Below, one piece after another: positions 32,263-45,119 of a stretch of DNA of 64,000 nt. Numbering within the stretch: the first letter of the stretch is position 1; each line of letters begins with the position of its first letter. This stretch comes from Gnetum montanum (taxonomy: Eukaryota > Streptophyta > Gnetopsida > Gnetales > Gnetaceae): contig MNCI01001938.1 of the NCBI GenBank assembly GCA_015680685.1, positions 8,877 through 72,876 on the forward strand, written 5' to 3'. The position numbers and the translations under genes were made by a program. The notes under the pieces are model-generated. The model was given only the letters and a program-made list of their open reading frames with translations, had not been told where the DNA came from and ran no database searches.

Positions 32263-34182
32263 TGAAACACCACCAATTTTGGGCTTTTGTGTCTTCAATG
32301 GAAAATTTTTCTAAGTGTCAAAACTTGGAAAAATTTTTTCAAGTGTGGTGCTATGCTCTCCAACATAGCCAGGATAGCACACATCAAGACCTATTTTGCA
32401 AAAATTTCTGAGTGTCAACAATAGTCACATGAAAATTTTTCTAAGTGTCTTGCTATGCTTTCAGTCTGCCTGCTATACTTCCCAACATAGCCAGTGTAGC
32501 ACACACTTCAGTGGCTAGTTTGCCCAAGTGTCAAGCTAGAAGTGATCAAGGGTTTCTTGGGATGGATGAAATAGTTTGGAAAATTTTCTATCTCTTGGGT
32601 TGCCATGCTTGCTACACTCTCCAGCATAGCTAGCATAGCACATGTTCCAATGGCAAGTTCATCCAAGTACTAGGCTAGAGGTTATTAGAATTGCTCACGA
32701 TGGCAAAAATAATTTGGCAAATTTTCTATCTTTTAGGTTGCTATGCTCTGCTATGTTCCATAGCATAGAAAGTGTAGCATAGGTTCCAGTACCTAGTTTT
32801 TCTTAAGTGTTGGACAAGTATTTTTCAAGCTAGCTCGACGTGGAAGACACATTTGGCATTTTCTAACTTCTGAAACTACCTCTCCTAATACACCACAAAG
32901 CATAGCTAGTATACCATGAAGGAAGATTGCAAATTTTGTCAAAATTTATGTAAGTGTCCTTGCTATGCTATATTACACTCCCAAGTGTAGTCAACATAAC
33001 CAGTGTGAAACATCAAATTTTGCAAAATTTCACTAAGTGTTGTGTTACACTCTAGAGCATAGCCAGCTTGACACTAAAGAAAAGCCTTTGACAACCTCCA
33101 AAAGCATCAAGAACTCAACATCAACCTTCATCCCAACTCTAATGTCCCTTTGGCAACCAAGATCAGCAATTTTCATTTCCTTTCACCCCCATTGGTCCCC
33201 AAAATTATCCCTACGCTTGACCCTACTTGAAAGAGGGGAAGATGTAGTCTTAGAGGATAGCCTCCAAGTTGTACTATTTTTCACTATTTGCAGGTATATT
33301 GTGATCTCTCAAACTCTAGCACATGTATTCTAGGTAGTGTAGTCATAGTTCAGTAGTCTCTAGGGACTCATTGATGCTCTTTAGAGTGTAACACTTTGCT
33401 ACTCTCATGAGAGCATAACATGTTAGTGTAACCCCATCTACGCTCATGCTACATGGCACTCGATTCACATTTGATGCTATATATAGCCCTATAAATACAT
33501 TGATGTTTAGCAATCTAGGGGTGGGAAAATAAATAGAGCACTGGGCATTTTAACTTTTTGAGCATCCCTAGAATTCTTGCACCTAAGCATCTAATCTCCA
33601 CACCTTGGTGCCTCCTGAAATGTAGCCCACAATTGTATTACACCTACAAGAACATAGAAATAGCCAACCTAGTAGGTTTAGTCTCCACTGTAGCCATTAG
33701 CTCCACATCCTAGGCATCCCAGAGACTATGACTATGCTACTATGCTATCACTGTACCTACCTTATGCCACATACCATTCTCACCTCTTGTGTAGCAATAG
33801 TTACACTCCCCATTTTTGGGGTGGTGCATTTTTCATTCCTAAGCTTTGTTTCATTTTTTTTCAAAATATTTTTCTTTGATATTAAGCATAATTATTGCAC
33901 TTTTATATTGTTTTATACATATTTACATGCTCATGTTGCTATTTTTAGGCCGAGACACCCTACTATGCTCTAGCTTAGTTCGTCTCAATGGTTGTGTGTA
34001 ACATAGTATAAACCCATCTAACATATGGTCATTTTATCACTATGTAAGTCCCTATTTAATTAACAATACCATTCATGACACCTCATTTTCATTTCCTAGC
34101 ATGACCCTCACATAGATTTGAGGTTAGGTTGTACGCCTGCTGACCTCTCGGTGTTCTAGCCACCGATTTTTTAGATGTCATA
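32263..34182 (+). repeat. C 5' LTR, 1920 bp
   Basis: It starts TGAAACACCACCAATTTTGG and ends just before GTTTTTGGCACTAG. A TATA box lies at 33490-33497. The region 32340-33060 holds repeated blocks of AAGTGT...TGCTATGCT...CAGCATAGC type, that is, short palindromes spaced by ~100-140 bp. It is close in sequence and length to the D LTR (46017-47944). Confidence 0.9.
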
Positions 34183-34187
34183 GTTTT

Positions 34188-34206
34188 TGGCACTAGAAAG
34201 AGGGCC
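34188..34206 (+). other. Primer-binding site of C
   Basis: TGGCACTAGAAAGAGGGCC lies five bases downstream of the LTR, and matches the family site with one extra change. Confidence 0.8.
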
Positions 34207-34770
34207 TTCCATTCCTTTTGTGTTCAAGGGTAGTCCCACATGCTTTCTGAACCTCTATTACTAGTTTCAGGCTAGCATAGATGTAACACCTTGGTGGACC
34301 TACCATGGCAGTAGCTAGATCATAGGCTAGTGCAAGAGTTATCTATGTTTCAGTTGGTATAGATTGGTCCAGTTGTCGGTTCCCCTCAAACTTTGTAGGA
34401 TGAAAAGCCCAACTACACCTATCATGTCAAGTTTTGAGTGCTTTGGAGAGTGTAATAACCCCTTAGAGCATAAAAATCCCTCAAAGCATAACAAGCGTAA
34501 TGCCAAAGTTAGTTACTTTTTCACAACATTTCTAGAGTTGGTCATTTTTTGGCCTGTTTTCACAGTTTGCATACTTAGCTATTTTTTCCAACATTTTATG
34601 CACTTAAGAATTTTATATTAGTGCTTTCTTTTATTACATTTCCCTACAAAAAAACATGAATCTTGCGAATGCTTCAACCTTTACCCTGAGCATGGAAGTA
34701 GCTCGTCCCATTCAACAAGTGGTAGACATTGAGTCACTGCTCAGTCCTATATGACCACAAATAAGTGATC
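34207..34770 (+). other. C leader
   Basis: Non-coding sequence aligned with the D leader (47969-48500), including CATAGCTAGATCATAGGCTA-like and AGAGCATAACA repeats at about 34445-34505. It runs into the inserted solo LTR. Confidence 0.6.
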
Positions 34771-35626
34771 TGATATTGGATCCATGATATTGGATATGCG
34801 ATATCTAATACAGGATATTGGATACATGATATCGGTATTGGATCCTTGATATCAGACACACGATGTCAGAACCTCTCTTAGTAGCTATAAATAAGAGATA
34901 TGGGCCCTTTGTCTAGGGTATTAGTTTTTTAGTCCCTTAGCTGAACTCTTGCAATTTTTTCCAAAGTTAGAATTATTTCTAAGTGCCCACAGTAGAAGTC
35001 ATAGAGTGAACAGATCTTTATTTGAGCATTTTTAACTTGAGCACACCTTGTGATTGAAAATAAAGATGAACTTTATGATAAACCTTGCAATATTTAGAAC
35101 AAATTAATTATTGCATTTCATGTTATTTACTATTATTTGATGCTTTCAATAGTTAATTAATGTTATTTCATATAATTATTAATTGTCAATTACCAATGAA
35201 TTAGCATACTCAGCACGATGACTTTCAACATACATGGAACACTTGATAACCCGGTAACGATTAGCGTATGGTAATCCTAGTAGTGTTACACTAGTTCAGG
35301 ATGTGTCTGAAAAGTGGGAATGGATCCTGGTGTTCAGATTTTATTTACATTAGAGTTACAAAATCAAGTAGTTAATTAAATCTTTTCATTGCACATACTT
35401 AGAAGACCAGGATAGAAAATATAAAAGAAAAACATAAAAATCATACACCTCAAGTTTACTTAACCACACAATTGTGCCTTACAAGTAAGCCTGGGAAGAC
35501 AACGATTGTATAACTCATCCTTGTTCCATGTAGGCACATAAGCACTTAATCCTCAAAGTTCAACTAGATCACACATGAACATTCATATTCATATGGTTGG
35601 GTGTAGGGGTACCTCGTCGCTCATCA
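34771..35626 (+). repeat. Solo Athila-type LTR inside the C leader
   Basis: From about 34880 it aligns with the B LTR. It has a TATA box at 34886-34893 and ends CTCATCA as B does. The C leader is continuous with D on both sides once this segment is removed. Before the TATA box it has its own repeats of GATATTGGATCCATG and GATATC type, different from those of B. I could not find a clear target duplication. No internal region follows, so it is a solo LTR. Confidence 0.7.
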
Positions 35627-37720
35627 ACTGTGTAACCAATTGCTTGAACACAAGTCATTGTCCGATGAAAGATACAACTTACTTTTTTCAAAGCTTTAGG
35701 TAGGCCTGTCCTTAGACCACCAAGAAATAGAAGTAAAGCACAACTTTGAAATCATTTACTAAAATTGGATGGAGTTCCTTCCTACCCTTGACACATTCAT
35801 CCCACCCACCAACACCTTTAGGTGGCTACTAGACCAACTCATTAAGGTAAGTGGTTCAAAAGAGTAAGATGTAGCATCAAACTATGATGAGCACATACAA
35901 GATGGAAAAGAGAAGTTTGACTCCCATTTAGATAGTGGTGTCTGATTTTATGCCTCTGTCCAATAGCCTGCCTCCACTTTTGTTCTACACTAGTCATAGT
36001 CATCTACCTTCTTTAAGGCAATGACATCACTTCTACCACTGAAGACCATGCCTATGGTGGCTAGCCAACAAGTACTGCATGCACAACAAAGTGTAGCACC
36101 CTCTACCTCTTTCTCCTTGGTCATTTCTTCCTAGTCTATGTAGCCTTCCTTGCTGGCATCTGTGATGCCAACTCAACCGTACATGGACGTGATGCCTATA
36201 TCTCAACCACAAACAAGTTAGATGTCCTTCTTTCTAGGCATCTCAATAGCACCTCCAATAATAGCCCATACCACAATTATGTGGTGGGCTGTTACCTCTA
36301 TGCCTATGGCATAGCTATCACACATTCCCCAATACATGCAACAACAAACTCAACAAGTGTCCTATGTGGTGCCACAACCCATGGCAAGGATGTGGGCCAC
36401 CCAGATAGCATCATAGGTAGTGCAACTAGTGTAACCTATTGTGTCATTCTTGATTTTGGACCAAGTATTATAACTCATTCAAACACTCATAGAGGAAGTT
36501 AGGCAACTCAAATTTTTCAACTCAAAAATAGTCCATGTGATGGAATTTTACCAAGATGATCTTATTATTCCTATGGTCTCGCCCTAACTTTGGCCCCTAG
36601 GGTTCAACTTCCTTAATTCATAAAATACAATGGTAAGGTAACCCCAATGCCCAACTTGTAACTTTTTGTTCTAAATGCATGCTTTTGCAACCATGACCCC
36701 ACATGATCATTCATGTCTTCATCATGTCCTTGACTAGCGATGCTCTTGATTGGTACTATGCACTCCCTAGAGCTTCCATATCAACTTTTGAGGAGTTGCT
36801 CAGCTAATTTGTAATTCACTTCAAGTAAAACTTGAAGCCCAAGGACACCCTAGACCAAATAATGAATATCAAACAAGGAGCACTAGAGGCAGTACAAAAA
36901 TTCATGCAATGTTGGAGTGCTTCTCTCAATGAAATTCATGTGCTGATAGTAGAAACTCATCTTCTGGATGTCTTTAAAGGTGCAGTAAATGAATTTATCA
37001 AGTTAAAAATGTACTACTTAGTGTCAGACTCTCTGAGCCAAGATTTTGCTAAAATGAAGAGCATACAAGATGTAGTAGAAGCTAGTAAGGACCTAACCTA
37101 TGTGGCCTATAAAAATGCACACATGAAAAAGGACAAAGAAAATGGGAAGGTGACAACAACTGTTGCAACTATGGCCAATGAAGCCAAACCCAACAACACT
37201 ACACCAATGGCCAAGGTGCCTAAAGCCCCAGCCAAAAACAATAAGGCATTAGGTTCTAGTAGTACATGAACCAACTAGCCTGCACCGTTGACAACCGCAA
37301 GGTAAGCTCCCTAAAGGCCAAACTTTGAGTGCAAGGTTTGCTTAAAGTATACCCCTTTGCCCATCAAGTTATCTAAGCTCTTATATCAATTACTTACTAC
37401 TAGGTGCATCCAACATAAAAAAATGTCTAAGGATGCATGAAAATTCCATGAGAGGTTTTGTGAGGTCCTTAAAAACCCCTATGCAGCTATTCCAAATAAG
37501 CCCTTGATCCTTAAAAGCTTTAGATTTGATCGATTCTACAATTATCATCAGTTGCATGGCCATGACATAGACTACTACTTGGAATTAAAATATGACATTC
37601 AATGCATGATTAATCAAGTAAAATTGGTCATTAACAAAAGCAATCCTATATGACTAGAAAATCACTTAATGAAAGTCTACAAGGACCCCCTCAATGCTAG
37701 TAGTATAGGTTATATCATTA
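35627..37720 (+). pseudogene. C gag, decayed
   Basis: The N-terminal part is at about 35690-35860 and aligns with D 48612-48760. A Pro/Met/Gln-rich middle (35940-36500) follows, then the core: LKPKDTLDQIMNIKQG, VQKFMQCWSASLNEIH and EFIKLKMYYLVSDSLSQ (36832-37050), a Lys-rich tail to 37265 and a degenerate zinc-finger segment at 37535-37610 (YHQLHGHDIDYYLELK), in which Cys are replaced by Tyr compared with E. Confidence 0.75.
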
Positions 37721-38160
37721 ATGCTATTAACATTGATGACAATGAAGAACTAGCACATGAACAATTTGTGGTTCATTTACTCTCTGGTAGCACTAGGGCA
37801 TCAACATTGACTAGGCCATAGACACATTTCATCATCAAAGTGCCACCTTAGGTGCCTACAACATCCTTTGTGGTTAAGGCCCCACAACACATTACAACAA
37901 CAACAACCCATACACCCTTTTTCATTAGGATGCTAAGACGTGTGGATCCCTTACTTGCCCAGGGTCTAGTGGTGGGAACTGCATTACATCCTACCCATAT
38001 ATGGTAATACCCTAGGATACTTGATGAGCATCTTGTTGAAAAAATGATCAATGAAAACATGGGATTAGGTCCTCCTAATCCCACCACCTTGTTAGTCGTC
38101 CCCATGGCCTCATTATCTCAGACTATCAATGCAAGCACGAATAATCAACAAACAAGCGCT
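37721..38160 (+). other. C gag-protease linker
   Basis: A broken Pro/Thr-rich frame continuing from gag, aligned loosely with E 62560-63000. No separate gene is seen. Confidence 0.4.
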
Positions 38161-39200
38161 AAGGCTTGGAAGCCCACTATGCAAGTAAAGGCTAAATATC
38201 CTCTTTCAGAGATTCATCTCTTCGGTTGCATGGAGGAGGTAAAAGTTTGTTAAAACAACCAATGCTGGGAAAGATTTATTGGACACACTAGCATAAGTTA
38301 AATAGGCCCTCGAATAAAAGAACACAATGTTGAGCCTATATGATATGATAATGAACTCTTCTGCTCATCATGAGGCATTGGTTTTCATCTTAACATATAT
38401 CCCTATTAGGGAAGATATTCTAGAAAATGAAGAGGCCATTCACACTATAACTCTTCACCCCACAACCCAAGAATCAAGGTCAACACCCTTGACATTTTGT
38501 AATGAGGTAGTCATGATTGATCTTGAAAAGGGTTAGGTGACCAACACACCCATGTTTATAACAATTCACATAGGCTAATATAAAATTCATAGGTCACACA
38601 TTGACGATAAGGAAACAACCAATGTCATCCCATTCCCTATCATTAATAAGCTTGGCCTAGTTGATTAGATAAAGCCAAAGAAAAAAAATAATGTGCTTGA
38701 AATCCTTCAATGGAACATGTGTTGTTGTAAAAGGAATAGTCACAATAGCTTTCGTGGTAGGGGAGCAATCCCCACTAATGCTAAATTCATTGTAGTTGAA
38801 GAAATTCTTGGATTCAACTTAATTCTAGAGAGGTCTTATCTAACCTAGTTACAAGTCATTTCTTCACCTATTTACGAAGAGATCCACTTGCCTTATGAGG
38901 GTGGAGAGGTGGTTATCTATGGTGATAATGTAGCTCCCCTGACCATCAACAACATTAACACAAAATAGGGGTTAGAAGTAGAGTTCTCTAAAGACATACC
39001 ACCCATTTAAGGTGAAATTCAATGTTGTCTAGCTAATCCTAAATAGCCAAGTGAAGTGAGTGACCTTCCTAAGGGAGCTCTTTGGACAGAATTTCCCTTT
39101 TGTGCGACAGATGAAGGTCTAGGAAAATATCATCTTGTGCCTCCTAAGCCTTACAGCCTCCTAACCCACATCAAGTTAGAAAACACCTACATGACTAAGG
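38161..39200 (+). pseudogene. C aspartic protease and linker
   Basis: TMLSLYDMIMNS at 38324 leads to HIDDKETTNVIPFPIINKLG, the active site with Lys in place of Gly, then LVD, an in-frame TAG (38666), NLILERSYLT in place of LILGRSWL, and EEIHLPYEGGEVVIYGD. The acidic linker ends GKYHLVPPKPY (about 39130). In-frame stops at 38303 (TAG), 38315 (TAA) and 38666 fall at the same codons as stops in E. Confidence 0.75.
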
Positions 39201-39390
39201 CATGCCCTTAGTTTTCTTACATGTTTCACTTACCCTTTGTTCTTCGCTTATATAGTTACAATTGCATTATTATTTACATACTGCATTAGTTATTTCATTT
39301 CTTTAGTTCATGCAATTTCATTTATCCTTTTTCAAAATAAAAAAAATAGAATAGATATATACAAGGAGAAAAAAACAACTAGCCAAGAAA
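39201..39390 (+). other. C spacer after protease
   Basis: AT-rich, no gene seen. By the Ogre comparison, a sense splice donor should lie near here, but I could not choose one. Confidence 0.4.
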
Positions 39391-39660
39391 GACCTTAAAC
39401 TATCGCATGGCCCACTAAGGCCTAAAATTGGCAACTTGCTCGCTTTTATACTATAGCTTGGAAAGGCCTTAAACTATCACATGGCCCAATAAGGCCTAAA
39501 ATTGGCAACCAACTTCCTTCTCACACTATGGCTCAAAATGGCCTTAAACTAGTGATAGCCCAAATGGACTTAAACTAATGATGGCCTAAAATGGCCTTAA
39601 ACTAGTGATGGCCCTTTTTCCATGGCCTTAAACTAGCATGAAGCCCACAAGTGGCCTAAT
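39391..39660 (+). repeat. Tandem array after protease in C
   Basis: About nine units of GGCCTTAAACTAGTGATGGC type, in element sense, at the same place and with the same word as the A array at 12980-13272. Confidence 0.9.
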
Positions 39661-39870
39661 TACATCAGTCAAATCACAAGTTAAAATTATAACTTTACAT
39701 AAAATACAATAAAATGACAAGCAAATAATCATCACATTTCCATTAAATTATTAATAAGGTATATAGTTCATGTTTACATCCAAAACATAAAATCTCCAAA
39801 ATTAAAAAATTGGTCAATAGTAGGGCTACATGTTGGGCATTTCAGCTTGTAGTATGTGGTAAGGGCTAAG
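39661..39870 (-). other. 3' end region of the C antisense gene
   Basis: AT-rich sequence after the antisense stop, with TTAATAATTTAATGG on the minus strand. Likely the 3' UTR. Confidence 0.35.
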
Positions 39871-42800
39871 ATTCTTCCTCTTCCTCTTCATCTATTGCTC
39901 CATTGGATCCTATGCCATCACCTAGAACTTACATTAAATAAAAATAAAATAATAAATTAGCCAAAAAATAAAGTGAAATGCAAAATTATAATAAAGTAGA
40001 TAAAAATAATGCAAACTAGACCAACCTGAGAAGGACTTGCATCCATGTCTAGGGGTATCCTATCGAGGCTTGCCTCCAAGCATCAGAGGATATCATCCTC
40101 CAATAACTATGTCTAGTCCTCTTCCCCAAGGTCAATACATGTGAGGGTTTTTCATTTCTTTATAGCTATCCATGAGGGTGGCCCTAGTGAAAACCAAGCA
40201 AAAGTGACCTCTCCCGAAGGTACAACAATGTGTCTATCTTGAGTTCCACTCACAACTACATTACTGGTGAATAGTTCATAAACCTATGTTATGCCAATTG
40301 CATCAAGAAATATCTCTTAGCAACGATGCTTCATGGAATCATCTATGTACTTTTTATAATATGCCTCACATTATTGTTTATNTCCCTACTCCTGAAGCTC
40401 TTGCACCTATTTCCATAGGTGCTTGTTAATGCATCTACACTCTAACAATGCTCTCATAGATTACAACACATATTTTCTTGCCTTTTCATACACATGATGG
40501 GTCACTTACTCCACCGTAGGGGAAAACTTAGGCACAACATCAACCTGGACCACCTTGTTTGGGTCCCACTTAAGCTGTGAACCTATCATCACATAAGAGG
40601 CAAGACAATGTCAGCTATGAACCAAGTGAGTAAATTAGTAGAGAAAAATAGAAAAATGTACACATACCAATTTTAGGATCTCTTTGTTGTATACAATCTA
40701 TCATGTCATCCACGAAGCCTTGCATGAAGGTAAACCTATCTGGAGCATCCATCCATGGTTGCATATGGAAGGTGGATGTGGATGTTGGGCATTCAGCTGG
40801 AAAGATCGATGATTGCAATATAATACACTTAGTGATTATTAGACAACCAATAGCTACGGGTGTAAGAGTTAAAAAATAAAAAAATAAGAAAAATAAAATC
40901 AAATAAAAGGAGAAAAATAACAAAAAAATATAAAAATAATACAAAAAAATATGGCGATGCAAAGCACCTATCCAACAAGCCTTTAGATCTGAGACTGGGG
41001 GGATTTCCCATCTGCACATTGTTAAAGAAATTTTCAAACTCATCCCCTTTGAATTGCAACCCTTCTTCTTCAAGTTGCCTTAGCACTTTACTAGCTTCTC
41101 ATTCCTCTTCATCTACCATTTGTCCCTTAGGTTGAGGGACATCATCCTCTATGGGATCTGCTACCACAACAGGGGTCCTCTTGCCTATATCACACAAGTT
41201 GAATTTAGAATTGTCAATAATAAGTATAATATAGCATGGCACATTACACTAGTATTCAATAATGCATACTTGTAATTCCTGAGCACACATCACAAAGCTT
41301 AAACCAGAGCTTTTTATCACCCTCCTCTACTTCACACATGGACTCCTCCATGGGGTGTGGTATCTTAATCTTTATTCTAGATGATCCCACTATCTCAACA
41401 ATGAGTCATGCCCCTCTTGCTACATTTTTAGTGTTGGCTAGTGAGGCCTCTCTAGCACTATCACATGTGTAGTAGGATCATTTGACATTGCCTCTAGCAT
41501 TACTAAAATAAACTCGCCAATTGCCTCTGGAGGATTCCATGACTGTGTGGTGTTGAACAGAAGATGAATCCATGGCCTGGAGATTTGATTACTATCTTGC
41601 ACCACCCATTGGTCATCCTCACAAACCACCAAAAACTCCACAAATCTTCATAGGCATGCTATAAAGAATGTTAAGTGCACATGTGATCTTGCCTAGAGGG
41701 TGTGGCATAACTTAACTATTTCAACACATAGGCCACTAGCAAGGTGAGAGGCCTAGTTGTACAACATCCCCTCTTCTATTACATCCCTTATCATTCAAGA
41801 TTACTCAACTCCAAGAATCTTTCTTTGGGAAAGCAGTTTTGGAAATGCATGAGCACAGAAGTTTGGGTAGAGGTGATGGACCATGGGTACCCTTACATCC
41901 TTGAATAGTATTCCTTTAAGAACCTTAGAAGTGCCAAAGCACTTCTTAACATCCCCTTTGTGGTCTAATTTTTATTAGTCTTTTCTGCAACTAGTAAGCC
42001 CTCAAAGGGGATGCTAAAGAGGTCTGCAAAGAATTCATTGGTAATTTTAGAGGTCACCTGCACATCATGAGCCTGTGTGCTGAAGAAATAAATGCTCTTA
42101 GTAAAGGAGTTAATGATGGCAATCATATCAACCACTAACATACTTTGGCTAACGACCAAGAAAAGGTCCATGAGCCTAGCTTGTTAAAGATTCCTTGTTA
42201 TCTTCACTGAGGCCTCATATCACAACCAATGTTGTGAACTCTCAACCTCATCATATTTAAAGATGAAAGTTGCCTCAGTGCAACTTGTGGCAACCACCAT
42301 GACTTCTCCTGATTTAACGACAGTTGTAATAAGTGAAGGTAAAATTAGGAACATGAGAAAAATACAGTAACATGTACATAAAGATGAGTGACACATGACT
42401 CACATGGCAAAAATGGTGTTCAGGATGGTGGTGGTGGGGCTAAAACCTCCTCCTTGCTTGGTATGCTAGTTGCCCAGTCAATGTCCAACTAGCTGAGAGC
42501 TCAACACCTCTTGTAAAACTTAGAATATTGGTGAGGGAGTTCCACTAGGTCTATCCTAATCTACCCAATCATTGCTAGATGAACATTCTCAAAAGATGAG
42601 AATTCTTGTAGGTTAATAAGAGTTAAGTTCAATGCCTCCTCTTCATTGTGGAGGCCATCTATGTTAATGGTAAACCTGGCAATGGACATGAGTGGTTAGA
42701 ATCTTAAGTCATAATCTAATAGGTAATATAAGAAATTGTAAGTGGACTCACCCTCTAGCACAATAAACCATCCTAGGTGCATTCTAGAAAAGAGTGGGTA

Positions 42801-43150
42801 TGTGTCAAGTAATAAATAAAGTGTTATTATTTTTGTGGCACTAGAATTCTGGCATCCCCTAGATCTTGGACAAAAGCCTAAGGCCCCTGTAGTCCTAATC
42901 TAAACTCCTTACTCCTTCATCACCAACAGGCTCATTAGATATGAACCTTAGGATGCCTTGGTTTGCCCTAGGCAATAGTGTTTCTGTTATGATGCCCATT
43001 GCTTTTGTCACCAAGTGTGACCATATCATCACATTGAAGTGTTAGAGCAAAAATTTCATGAGTTCTTATGCTCCCGACCTAAACCATACCACCTGGTAAC
43101 CTACACATGTGTTTGGTGCAGGTACATTTGGTATAGGTTGACTCATGCAA
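39871..43150 (-). pseudogene. Antisense multi-exon gene in the PR-RT spacer of C
   Basis: This is the counterpart of the A gene at 9416-12820. In gene order the blocks are: ~43150-42760, ending in the donor GGGTGAGTCC exactly as in A; ~42290-41290 with LFLVVSQSMLVVDMI, FADLFSIPFEGLLVAE and EFLVVCEDDQWVVQD; 41180-40963 with LRQLEEEGLQFKGDEFENFF; 40797-40670 with FHMQPWMDAPDRFTFMQG and DDMIDC; 40337-40023 with FSLGPPSWIAIKK and CIDLGEED; and a last exon 39930-39871 encoding an acidic tail that ends in EEEEEES and a TAG stop. Function unknown. Stops and frameshifts are present. Conservation follows the exons, and the junctions are intron-like. Confidence 0.6.
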
Positions 43151-44430
43151 TACAAGATACCCACTAGCTTAACTACAATGTGGATGGGTTTTAATAGTAC
43201 CATACAACCATACTAGTGAAAAGAGAAGAATGCTAGCATTGGATAAAAAAATACATAAAAAATTAGACTTAACATGCTTAACTTTCCAGGAAGCCCCACG
43301 AGAAAGGGACATCGACATATGCATTTGACATGCATAGTCCCCAACAAGGCACAACACTAACATATACGTTACATATTTACAAACATTATAACTTTGAAAA
43401 TATTAAAAAACTCACTAAATATTGGTTACACTTCCCATAGAGCATAACCTTCAAAATTATAAAAATTTTCTATTGGCTACACTTCCCACAAAGCGTAACC
43501 TTCACAATTGCAAAAACATTCTAAGTGTTGGTTACGCTCCCCATAGAGCATAACTTTCAAAATTACAAAATCTTTTGTAGCTATTGATTATGCTCTTTGC
43601 AAAACATGATTCTCAAAACTGTAAGAAATTCTAACTGTCGATTATTCTTCCCTACTGAGTGTAATAATTGCAAAAAAATTCTAAGTGTTGGCTATGCTTC
43701 TCGTCGAGTGTAATAACTACAAAAATTTTCAAAGTGTTAGCTATGCTCCCTCTAAAGTGTAACAACTACAAAAATTTCCAACTATTAAAAATTTGAAATT
43801 GTATGGTATGCTCATTATAGAGTGTAACCTATTAACTACATTTCCTATAGAGAATTATGCTAGGAAATCAAAAATTTTCTAAATTTTTTGTCATGCTCTT
43901 AGGAACATACCCTGGTGTGACAGGTTTGAGCCTTACAATCACCCTGCCTAGACCATCATGCTTTGTATTCACCTTCAAGTGGTTTGGGCCATGGCTAAAA
44001 AAAAATAAAATAGAAAAAATGTGTTTGCACACAAAATATTTTGACTCTATCCCACATCATGTGTAGATTGCCAAAAAAAAAAACACTTGTTCCATGTGAC
44101 ACACAAGATTCCAAAAAACTCTTGTTCCATGTTGCATGTGGGACACCAAGAAAAATCCTGGTTTTTTGCTTTGTGTGGGATGCCAAGAAAACCCCTATCC
44201 CATGGTATGTATGGTATACAAACCCTTAGCATACAAAATCTGAAAAAAAAAACCAATAAAAAATTGCACCATGTGCAATCCCTCCCCTAGTCATGACTCA
44301 TGGCAACTAAAGTGGCGGCGGTGGTCTCTACCTAGGGTAGGTCACTCTTAAAACCTCAAAACCCGAAGGTGAACAAGAAGAAGGGATAGATATCATAATA
44401 GAAGAGTGTAGTGCCTTACCTTGCCAATGG
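43151..44430 (-). other. Intron 1 region of the C antisense gene
   Basis: No coding block is seen. It holds the array 43420-43860, then sequence with repeated CATGT...GGGATGCCAAGAAAA words (44080-44225) shared with D at 52700-52870. A donor GTAAGGCAC on the minus strand lies at about 44411-44419, matched by GTAAGACAC in D (about 53052-53060). Confidence 0.45.
43420..43860. repeat. ~60-bp tandem array with LTR-like words
   Basis: About seven degenerate units contain GGTTACGCTCCCCATAGAGC and CTAAGTGTTGG. The pairing GTTACGCTC/GAGCATAAC is palindromic and resembles the LTR words. It lies at the same position as the 27-bp array of A (8800-9020). Confidence 0.8.
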
Positions 44431-44790
44431 CATCTCTCACTGATCCTCTATGCATGCCCTAGGAAGGCACCTTAATGTGTGTTCTCCTTTATCCACGTTG
44501 TTGAGGTCAGGTGTTGGTGTTCACTATGATGCATCATGGTTGATCATCATGCTCCTAGTTTCTTCTTCATCTTTATTATGCTCTAGCTTACTCTCTTTCA
44601 TCGCTACACTCTATCTCCATTTGCCTTAACTGTGCTATGCTTGGTGATTGTTTACTTCAACATTGAAAATGATAGGTTGACTATGGTAAAAATCCAATTT
44701 ATATCCTTCTAGGTTGAAGGACACGACACCCTCCTAGGGCCTATCTCGTGTCCCATGTGTAATGCAGGATGAGCGTAGCACCTAGAGTTA
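44431..44790 (-). promoter_or_regulatory. Antisense promoter and leader in C
   Basis: A decayed TATA box (GATATAAA on the minus strand, 44698-44705) is flanked by the same words as in A and D: GGTTGACTATGGTAAAAA on its inner side, CGACACCCTCCTAGGGCC and AATGCAGGATGAGCGTAGC on its upstream side. The leader 44431-44690 has many AGAGCATAA words. Confidence 0.5.
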
Positions 44791-45119
44791 GAAAATTTTT
44801 CTAACTTTTTCAGAATCCCCATACTTAGAAAATTTTTTGCATTTTTTTTCTAATTGCCCAACAAACATCCAGCTTAGCCCCACATCTAAAACCTTCAAGG
44901 CTTGCTTAAATTGATGTTTCCTACATAAACCATGGTCTTCTATGACCTTAAAATAGTAATTTTATGGCCAATTGAGGCCCCAAAATTACTTTACATACTT
45001 TCTTATCTGATCCCACAACTGCACAATTAAGCAAATTTTCATAACATTGGCTGCCTTATTTTATGCATTTTTACCTTATTAAGATACGTGCTAATTGACA
45101 TTTTCTAGTTGTTTTGTAG
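44791..45119 (+). other. C spacer and candidate sense acceptor before RT
   Basis: Non-coding. It contains a trace of the CTTAAACTAG-type unit (44930-44965) and ends in TTTTCTAGTTGTTTTGTAG (AG at 45118-45119), a possible splice acceptor matching A and D. Confidence 0.4.

Noticed and set aside
40829-41086. Phe/Leu-rich frame as a membrane protein
   Set aside because: The hydrophobic part is translated AT-rich intron between two exons of the antisense gene.
43420-43860. CRISPR-like spaced repeats
   Set aside because: Units are degenerate, spacers are not unique, and the context is a plant retroelement.
43995-44290. Overlapping Cys/Phe-rich frames on both strands
   Set aside because: They come from repeated CATGT...GGGATGCC words in the spacer, with no conservation in D.
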